A stretch of 64,000 nucleotides of DNA, taken from positions 434,001 to 498,000 of the forward strand of contig CAZXZS010000001.1 in assembly GCA_964645655.1 (NCBI GenBank). The letters run 5' to 3'. How positions within the stretch are numbered: position 1 is the stretch's first letter; each line of letters begins with the position of its first letter. Made by a program: the position numbers and the translations under genes. This stretch comes from JAGOUA01 sp964645655. GTDB lineage: Bacteria; Patescibacteriota; Patescibacteriia; 2-12-FULL-60-25. Below the pieces are notes generated by a model. It was not told the origin of the DNA. It saw only the letters and a list, made by a program, of their open reading frames with translations, and made no database searches. Below, one piece after another: positions 58,919-64,000 of the stretch.

Positions 58919-59392
58919 TTAGCCAGCAACAAATACATTGATGTAATGCTCCCCAAAGGAAATAACTGGGACAAAGGATAAGATCACTAACCCGACCCCG
59001 ATTGAGAAAAAGACGCTAGATACCTTTGGTAAATCGCTAGAGTTAGATCGTCCCTGATACACCCAAAAAGCAAGGGGAATACAGGATGATAATGAAATAG
59101 TGAGACCTAAGAGAAAAAGATTAAGCTCTACCTGACTATGCGGGTCAAAATCAGTAAATCGGATCGGGAGAGGCTCATCCTTACCATAGAATGCATTAGC
59201 GTAGTATCCATCTAGGTCTGAGCCGGAACCATGAACGCCGGTCGACTCAACTGTAAATGGACCCAGCGCATGACGGTTCACGTAATACTCTTCAAATCTC
59301 ACATCTGAGGCACCAAAGCTTTTACCCAAAGAGGCTAAAGCATATAGAACTCCGAAGCACAGAAATATGGTTCTCGCCAAAAATTTCAACAT
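58919..59392 (-). CDS. AT-rich membrane protein, unrecognised
   Basis: 157 aa. N-terminal TM or signal (LARTIFLCFGVLYALASLG), ~60-residue external region (VNRHALGPFTVESTGVHGSG), then two TM pairs near the C-terminus (LNLFLLGLTISLSSCIPLAFWV and VFFSIGVGLVILSFVPVI). Codon use is clearly AT-rich. Possible promoter TTGTAC, 17 nt, TATCTT on the minus strand, 11 nt before ATG. The 275 bp to its right carry only the repeat and a hairpin. Confidence 0.7.
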   Translation of the reverse strand: MLKFLARTIFLCFGVLYALASLGKSFGASDVRFEEYYVNRHALGPFTVESTGVHGSGSDLDGYYANAFYGKDEPLPIRFTDFDPHSQVELNLFLLGLTISLSSCIPLAFWVYQGRSNSSDLPKVSSVFFSIGVGLVILSFVPVISFGEHYINVFVAG

Positions 59393-59477
59393 AAGATGCT
59401 AAAAAGATACTCCTGACATGTGGAAAGTACAATGATTTACTACCATATTCCGTGTCTCATTTGTCTCATTTTGACCC

Positions 59478-59496
59478 CGTCTCACGTGCCTCGAAA
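59478..59496 (+). repeat. 19-bp direct repeat, right copy
   Basis: CGTCTCACGTGCCTCGAA; partner of 58687-58705. Confidence 0.45.
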
Positions 59497-59570
59497 ATAC
59501 CTGGATTTTGACCCTTGAAAAAGCCCTTGGGTTACACGTTTTCCTGGTTGCATAACTCGACTGGCCCGCC

Positions 59571-59610
59571 ATCAAGAAATTCGCTCAAATGAGCGTATTT
59601 TTTGTTTGAT
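59571..59610. terminator. Hairpin between accessory genes
   Basis: CGCTC, AAAT loop, GAGCG within a longer imperfect stem (ATCAAG...TTTGAT), followed by TATTTTTTG. Confidence 0.65.
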
Positions 59611-59667
59611 GGGAAAAGGAAAATCGAAACTTCCGAGCGAACTCACGGGAAGCTATACTGATAGCAC

Positions 59668-59913
59668 ATGTCTAATTTTCAAGAATCAAAGACCCGTACG
59701 GCCTTAAAAACCGTCCTCTGGAGAATCGTTGCTACTTTAATTACATGGGGAAGCCTCTACTATTTCACGGGGCAATTTTTTGAATCGAGTAAGATTACGA
59801 TCGTAGCAGCGCTTATCGGTATGGTGGCATACTACATTTATGAACGCGTATGGAACGTTGTTAAATGGGGAAAATACGACGCGGAAGATTCCCAATCTCG
59901 TCAGGGATCCTAA
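59668..59913 (+). CDS. DUF2061 membrane protein
   Basis: 81 aa. TRTALKTVLWRIVATLITWG, YYFTGQFFESSKITIVAALI and YYIYERVWNVVKWG fit DUF2061: two TM helices and the YERVW motif. Function unknown; sometimes found with sulphate or nucleotide metabolism genes. ATG is 8 nt after TATACT (59654-59659), leaderless-type. AT-rich compared with the core. Confidence 0.85.
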   Translation: MSNFQESKTRTALKTVLWRIVATLITWGSLYYFTGQFFESSKITIVAALIGMVAYYIYERVWNVVKWGKYDAEDSQSRQGS

Positions 59914-59915
59914 AG

Positions 59916-59939
59916 TTTCGAACCAGCTCCCCAATGGCC
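59916..59939 (+). repeat. 24-bp direct repeat, right copy
   Basis: Partner of 58841-58864; together they enclose about 1.05 kb with two AT-rich genes. Confidence 0.6.
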
Positions 59940-59943
59940 CGCC

Positions 59944-59981
59944 AGCAAAAAAGCGTCCGTGATTACGGACGCTTTTTTGCT
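59944..59981. terminator. Bidirectional terminator
   Basis: 17-bp perfect arms (AGCAAAAAAGCGTCCGT and its complement) with GATT loop and T-run. Confidence 0.9.
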
Positions 59982-60056
59982 GCGAGACCCGCTGGCTTGA
60001 GCGCTATCCTTGTGGTCTGCTCGCAAATGCGGAATGCTGTTCCGTGTATTTCGAAT

Positions 60057-60404
60057 ATGCCATCCCCGCAAGACATTACGTCTCAGATCCTCGCTTTTCG
60101 CGACGCTCGCAACTGGAAGCGGTTTAACAATCCAAAAGACATGGCGCTTTCCTTGGTCCTTGAAGCTACGGAACTCGTGGAGCATTTCCAATGGAAAAAC
60201 GCTGAAGAAATGGATATCCACCTGAAGGGGCGGCGCGCCGAGATCGGCGAGGAATTGGCCGATGTCCTCTACTGGGTCCTCCTCATGGGGCATGATTTTC
60301 AAATCGATGTCTTCGACGCCCTAGAAAAGAAGCTTGAGAAGAATGCCGCGAAATATCCGGTGGACAAGGCGAAGGACGTGCACACGAAATATACGGAGCT
60401 ATAA
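60057..60404 (+). CDS. MazG-like nucleotide pyrophosphohydrolase
   Basis: 115 aa all-alpha NTP pyrophosphatase: helix motif LEATELVEHFQWKN (ExxE) and EIGEELADVLYWVLLMG (EExxD), with a basic end YPVDKAKDVHTKY. The family hydrolyses (d)NTPs to monophosphates. The next gene starts 2 nt downstream, so the pair forms one operon. The earlier in-frame region is not family-like, so ATG at 60057 is chosen. Confidence 0.9.
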   Translation: MPSPQDITSQILAFRDARNWKRFNNPKDMALSLVLEATELVEHFQWKNAEEMDIHLKGRRAEIGEELADVLYWVLLMGHDFQIDVFDALEKKLEKNAAKYPVDKAKDVHTKYTEL

Positions 60405-60406
60405 GT

Positions 60407-62281
60407 ATGCAGATTTACGAATCCTCCAAGGAAGCCTTCATTGACGTCGTCCGCGGCGGTAAGATCGACCAGGTCCTAATCGATTTTTATTATAAGGCAA
60501 CCGGCAAAATGGTGGGCAAGGCCGAACAGGAATCATGGAAGAAATCCATGCGATATATGCGGGACGTGCTACGCGATCGGGAGATCCCTGCGGATGCGGG
60601 CGTGTCGATCGAATACCATATCCCGCACACGTCGATGCGGGTTGACTTCATCTTGACCGGGCAAGACGTGGCCGGGATCGACCACGCCCTATTGATCGAG
60701 TTGAAGCAATGGTCTGAGGCTCAGCTTTCTCATAAGGACGGGATAGTCAGTACGAAATTTTTTGGAGAGGTGAGCCACCCATCGTATCAAGCCTGGTCCT
60801 ATGCTGCCCTCTTGCAGGGATTTAGCGAGACCGTGGAACAGCAGAGCGTTCAGTTGAAGCCATGCGCGTACCTGCATAATTACATCAGCGATGACGTCAT
60901 CAAGAATCCGGTTTACGGGGAATACCTGGCCAAGGCGCCCGTCTTTCTCGAGGGGGATGAGGAAAAGGAGAAGCTGCAGGCCTTCATTAAGCGATTCGTT
61001 CATCGTGGCGACAAAACGCGTCTCATGTACCGGATCGATGGCGGAAGATTCAGGCCCTCTAAAGGACTCGCTGAAAGCCTCGCTCGCATGCTGGAAGGCA
61101 ACAAGGAATTCATCCTGATCGACGAGCAGAAAGTGGTTTACGAAACGGCCCTAAGTCTGGCGAAGGAGTCTTCTGCAGAGAACAAGAACGTCCTGATTAT
61201 CCGCGGGGGTCCCGGAACCGGGAAGTCGGTTGTCGCGATCAATTTGCTGGTTGCTTTGACGAAGCTTCGTCTTTGGACCCAGTACGTAACCAAGAATCTT
61301 GCGCCACGAGCTGTCTTTGAATGCATGTTGACGGGAAAAATGACCAAGACCGAGATCGCTAGCCTCTTCGCCGGCTCCGGTTCGTTTACCGAGGCCCCAA
61401 AGAACGCTTTCGATGCGCTCGTCGTGGATGAGGCGCATCGCCTGAACGAGAAATCCGGCATCTTCAGGCATCTTGGCGAGAACCAGATCAAGGAGATCGT
61501 CGAAGCATCAAAATTCTCTGTTTTCTTTATCGATGAAGACCAGCGGGTCACCTGGCATGATATCGGAGAGGTGGGGGAGATCAAGCGGTGGGCGACGGTT
61601 TCTGGGGCGAAGGTACAGGTCATGGATCTTTCCTCCCAATTTCGCTGTAACGGGTCCGATGGGTATCTCGCATGGCTCGACGACACGCTCCAAATTCGGG
61701 AAACGGCCAATCCGGTCCTTGATGTGAAGGAATACGATTTTCAGGTCGTCGATTCACCCACCCAATTGCAAGAGCTTGTATTTAAGAAGAACAGAGAAAA
61801 GAACCGAGCGCGTATGGTCGCCGGCTATTGCTGGGAATGGGTGAGCAAGAAGAACAAGGCGCTCCTGGATATCCGCTTTCCCGAGCATGGATTTGCAATG
61901 CGCTGGAATCTGGAGAGCGACGGCGGTCTCTGGATCTTGGGCCGTGATTCCGTAAACGAGGTTGGGTGCATCCATACGTGCCAAGGGCTTGAAATGGATT
62001 ATGTTGGCGTGATCGTTGGACCCGATCTGATCGTCCGAAACGGGAATATCCTGACCGTCCCAGAGAAGCGCGCCAAGTCAGATGCTTCGATCAAGGGCTA
62101 CAAGACCTTGCTTGCAAAAGATCCGGGTCAGGCCGCCAAGAAGGCCGATGCGATTATCAAGAACACCTATCGAACCCTCATGACGCGCGGTATGAAGGGT
62201 TGTTATGTGTATTTTACGGATAAGGAGACAGAGGAGTATTTCAAGAATCGCGCGCGCCCGCGGGTACTTGGAGGGTGGTAG
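60407..62281 (+). CDS. DUF2075 helicase with N-terminal nuclease domain
   Basis: 624 aa. Residues ~60-130 contain a PD-(D/E)XK-like site: MRVDFILTGQD (D80) and LLIELKQW (E98, K100). Helicase part: Walker A GGPGTGKS (267-274), DEAH in VVDEAHRLNEKS (341-344), SQFRC, and the late helicase motif CIHTCQGLEMDYVGVIVGPD; C-terminal LMTRGMKGCYVYFTD. This is the DUF2075/Schlafen-3-like group. Nuclease-helicase proteins of this kind include anti-phage enzymes, and the MazG partner and tRNA-adjacent island fit defence, which is inference. Confidence 0.88.
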   Translation: MQIYESSKEAFIDVVRGGKIDQVLIDFYYKATGKMVGKAEQESWKKSMRYMRDVLRDREIPADAGVSIEYHIPHTSMRVDFILTGQDVAGIDHALLIELKQWSEAQLSHKDGIVSTKFFGEVSHPSYQAWSYAALLQGFSETVEQQSVQLKPCAYLHNYISDDVIKNPVYGEYLAKAPVFLEGDEEKEKLQAFIKRFVHRGDKTRLMYRIDGGRFRPSKGLAESLARMLEGNKEFILIDEQKVVYETALSLAKESSAENKNVLIIRGGPGTGKSVVAINLLVALTKLRLWTQYVTKNLAPRAVFECMLTGKMTKTEIASLFAGSGSFTEAPKNAFDALVVDEAHRLNEKSGIFRHLGENQIKEIVEASKFSVFFIDEDQRVTWHDIGEVGEIKRWATVSGAKVQVMDLSSQFRCNGSDGYLAWLDDTLQIRETANPVLDVKEYDFQVVDSPTQLQELVFKKNREKNRARMVAGYCWEWVSKKNKALLDIRFPEHGFAMRWNLESDGGLWILGRDSVNEVGCIHTCQGLEMDYVGVIVGPDLIVRNGNILTVPEKRAKSDASIKGYKTLLAKDPGQAAKKADAIIKNTYRTLMTRGMKGCYVYFTDKETEEYFKNRARPRVLGGW

Positions 62282-62314
62282 GTTGACGCACTATCGACTT
62301 CTCTTAACCCCCTT

Positions 62315-62343
62315 TTGACGCCCCTCTCCCCAGGGCATACCGT
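62315..62343 (+). promoter_or_regulatory. Promoter of the secreted Cys-rich gene
   Basis: TTGACG (62315-62320), 17 nt, TACCGT (62338-62343), ATG at 62380. Confidence 0.6.
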
Positions 62344-62379
62344 TTGGGCATCAAGCGCCGCGCTTTTCTCCCACCTCCC

Positions 62380-63702
62380 ATGAATCTCCGTTCCGCCCTG
62401 CGTACCATCTCCTCTCGCAAGTACGTCGTTGTCGCCCTTCTCTTTCTCGCCGCGCTTTCTTTCCGCGCCCCCACCGCCCTCGCCGCTGGCAACGGCGCCT
62501 GTTCCGGCCACGGTGGTGTCGACTGTTCCGCGGGTGCCGACTACGACGGCTCCGTCATCTGCTTCGACGGCTGGACCAACAGTTCCGTCTCCTTCCGTTC
62601 CGTCGAGATGTGTCGCGGGCAAGCGGAATCAGTGACCTGTACGCTTCCAGAAGCCACCGGCTGCAAGACCGAGCTCGACTATCTCCGCCTCAAGGTCCAG
62701 GCGGACGCGCCTGGGGCGACGGCAAGTGCCCTCTCCGTTTCCGAACGGCTTTCCCTTTGTCGAGCGGAGATCCGTCTCTTCCAAGCGCGTGCGCGTCTCT
62801 ATAACCTCTGCCTCGAAGCAAAGAATCCGCGCTTGAGCTCGTCCGCTTCCGCAAACGCGACGGTTGGCTGCATGCTCTCCCTAGGCCTTCATGCCAAGGT
62901 CGGTTCCTCGCCCGGCACGTGCGCGTGTGACGCCGGCTATGCGTTTAATGAGGCGAAGGATACCTGCGTCTACGATCTCCATGACTGGCCTGAACATCTC
63001 CTTGAGGCATCCTCGCGCCTTGGAGGCGGCACGTTTGGGGGTCCGGTCCAACCGGATGCCGCTGGCGTCTGCCCCGAATTCTCCTCGATCCGCGACTCGT
63101 CCGGCGCCTGCCGCTGTAATGATGGGTTCTTCGGGGTCTTGAGTACCTGCGTGGTTTCGCCCGTGTATTGCCAATTGCGCCACGGCCTCAATGGGGAGTG
63201 GGATGCCTATCGCAAGCAATGCGCCTGCAAGGAGGGGTTCCAGCTTGATCCGCTGACAAATCGGTGCGAGTCCATCGCGGAGGCTTGTACGGCCCGCTAT
63301 GGCTTGCAGGCTTCGATGCGCGGCGGCGCGTGCGCGTGCGTAGAAGGCGCGTCGATCGATCCGCTGACGGGGAAGTGCGAATCCATGCTCGTTCTTTCCC
63401 GCCGGAACCAGCCGGCTCCCGCCGTTTCCGTCGCTCCCGCTCCAGCCGTACCCCCTGCGCCGGTGAGCGTTTCTTCGCCTGTCGTTCCGGCGACCGTTCC
63501 TACCAAGCCTGCCTCGCGCTATTTCGTCGGTGTTCCAAAAACCAAGCAGGATCTCCTGAATTGCCTCGTCGTCGGCAATGCCGCCAAAAAGCTCTACCAC
63601 CTCCGCGGTAGCGCCATGATCAAGGCGATGGCGCCCGCCGGCAAAGCCTGTTTCGCTACGGAATCTGCTGCCAAAGCGAAAGGCTTGAAAAAAGGGAAAT
63701 GA
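62380..63702 (+). CDS. Secreted Cys-rich protein with EGF-like repeats and sunset-like C-terminus
   Basis: 440 aa. Signal peptide (SRKYVVVALLFLAALSF, cleavage near ALA). Mature N-terminus ACSGHGGVDCSAGADYDGSV resembles DUF3761-type Cys/His motifs. Then about four CxCxxG(F/Y/A)...C units (ACDAGYAFNEAKDTC, CRCNDGFFGVLSTC, CACKEGFQLDPLTNRC, CACVEGASIDPLTGKC), a Pro/Ala/Val linker, and a C-terminus VVGNAAKKLYHLRGSAM with KACFATESAAKAKGL that recalls the sunset domain. Likely a surface or secreted binding protein. ATG at 62380 chosen for the signal peptide. Confidence 0.75.
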   Translation: MNLRSALRTISSRKYVVVALLFLAALSFRAPTALAAGNGACSGHGGVDCSAGADYDGSVICFDGWTNSSVSFRSVEMCRGQAESVTCTLPEATGCKTELDYLRLKVQADAPGATASALSVSERLSLCRAEIRLFQARARLYNLCLEAKNPRLSSSASANATVGCMLSLGLHAKVGSSPGTCACDAGYAFNEAKDTCVYDLHDWPEHLLEASSRLGGGTFGGPVQPDAAGVCPEFSSIRDSSGACRCNDGFFGVLSTCVVSPVYCQLRHGLNGEWDAYRKQCACKEGFQLDPLTNRCESIAEACTARYGLQASMRGGACACVEGASIDPLTGKCESMLVLSRRNQPAPAVSVAPAPAVPPAPVSVSSPVVPATVPTKPASRYFVGVPKTKQDLLNCLVVGNAAKKLYHLRGSAMIKAMAPAGKACFATESAAKAKGLKKGK

Positions 63703-63738
63703 GCTACCCATTTCGCCTTTCCTTCAAAACAGAAAAGC

Positions 63739-63789
63739 ACCCCCGCGAGGTTCCGCAACGTTCGACGTTGGGGCCTCGCCTGGGTGCCA
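63739..63789 (-). terminator. Multi-part hairpin at end of the right-edge gene
   Basis: Nested pairs GCACCC/GGGTGC, GCGAGG/CCTCGC and AACGT/ACGTT; on the minus strand followed by TTTTCTGTTTTG. Confidence 0.7.
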
Positions 63790-63836
63790 GGTGACGCCGT
63801 AGGGCGTCTTTGGTTTACTCCCCTCCGTCGATGAGG

Positions 63837-64000
63837 TCAGGTCTCGCTGCGGTGCTTCTCGAGCGCGGCGGCGATGTGGTCCGCGCGCCCCTCGAAGGAC
63901 GGCGCGCTACGGCAGGCCGCGATGGCGATCTCGAGCTCCTTCCCGTTGCGCAGGACGGAGTCGCCCCATGCGCAGCCGACCATCCGGCAGGGGCAGTAGG
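63837..64000 (-). CDS. C-terminal end of an unrecognised Cys-containing protein
   Basis: 54 codons plus TGA of a gene entering from the right edge. Visible: YCPCRMVGCAWGDSVLR, then a helix GKELEIAIAACRSAPSFEG and RADHIAAALEKHRSET. Four Cys, three of them in CPCxxxGC, suggest metal binding. Too little remains to assign a family. Ends before a structured terminator. Confidence 0.55.
   Translation of the reverse strand, partial: YCPCRMVGCAWGDSVLRNGKELEIAIAACRSAPSFEGRADHIAAALEKHRSET

Noticed and set aside
58841..59939. 24-bp repeats containing TTCGAAC read as tRNA T-arms or tRNA fragments
   Set aside because: The flanks do not form a T-stem or acceptor stem, so they are kept only as direct repeats.

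Overview
The window is a GC-rich, gene-dense bacterial chromosome segment. It most resembles a member of the Candidate Phyla Radiation (Patescibacteria); this is an inference and the phylum is not proven. Supporting signs are a short AspRS without its usual insertion domain, a PrgI/TraC-like/VirB4-like secretion cluster next to a LytR-CpsA-Psr gene, very short intergenic gaps, many start codons only 6-11 nt after a -10 box, and small unrecognised proteins among core genes.

Layout. 1-1.3 kb: AT-rich right half of a type II restriction-modification locus (end of a C5 methyltransferase, convergent PD-(D/E)XK nuclease, XRE controller, palindromic operator). 1.5-7.8 kb: tRNA-Val, tRNA-Leu, ligA and several unrecognised genes. 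7.9-12.8 kb: tgt (zinc ligands lost), a UvrD-like helicase-nuclease and a DciA-like protein. 13-17.6 kb: cell-shape operon mreB-mreC-mreD-PBP2, bracketed by two copies of a long perfect-hairpin element. 17.9-26.8 kb: greA, lysS, serS, alr, aspS, scpAB and a D,D-carboxypeptidase. 26.9-29.1 kb: a Hanks-type kinase, a membrane protein and three tRNAs, one an initiator tRNA with C33. 29.2-36.4 kb: leftward run lcp-der-pth-dprA-topA. 36.6-45.5 kb: type IV secretion-like cluster and comF.

45.9-48.9 kb holds the most striking locus: two tandem genes sharing a 924-bp stretch that differs at one base, then switching to unrelated C-termini. One C-terminus carries two domains of the effector-associated (EAD, death-like adaptor) type found in bacterial conflict systems. 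49-58.4 kb is accessory: a heterodimeric ABC exporter, SRPBCC and VOC proteins, a phosphatase-like protein lacking its catalytic His, and three tandem two-TM paralogues. 58.6-62.3 kb is a tRNA-Ser-adjacent, partly AT-rich island with short direct repeats, a DUF2061 protein and a MazG plus DUF2075 nuclease-helicase pair. 62.4-64 kb encodes a secreted Cys-rich protein and the end of another gene.

The core genes serve replication and repair (ligA, helicase-nuclease, topA, dprA), chromosome segregation (scpAB), translation (lysS, serS, aspS, tgt, pth, der, tRNAs) and peptidoglycan and cell shape (mreBCD, PBP2, alr, carboxypeptidase, lcp). The accessory blocks look like defence or conflict and surface functions. 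No rRNA, CRISPR array, transposase or origin was seen.
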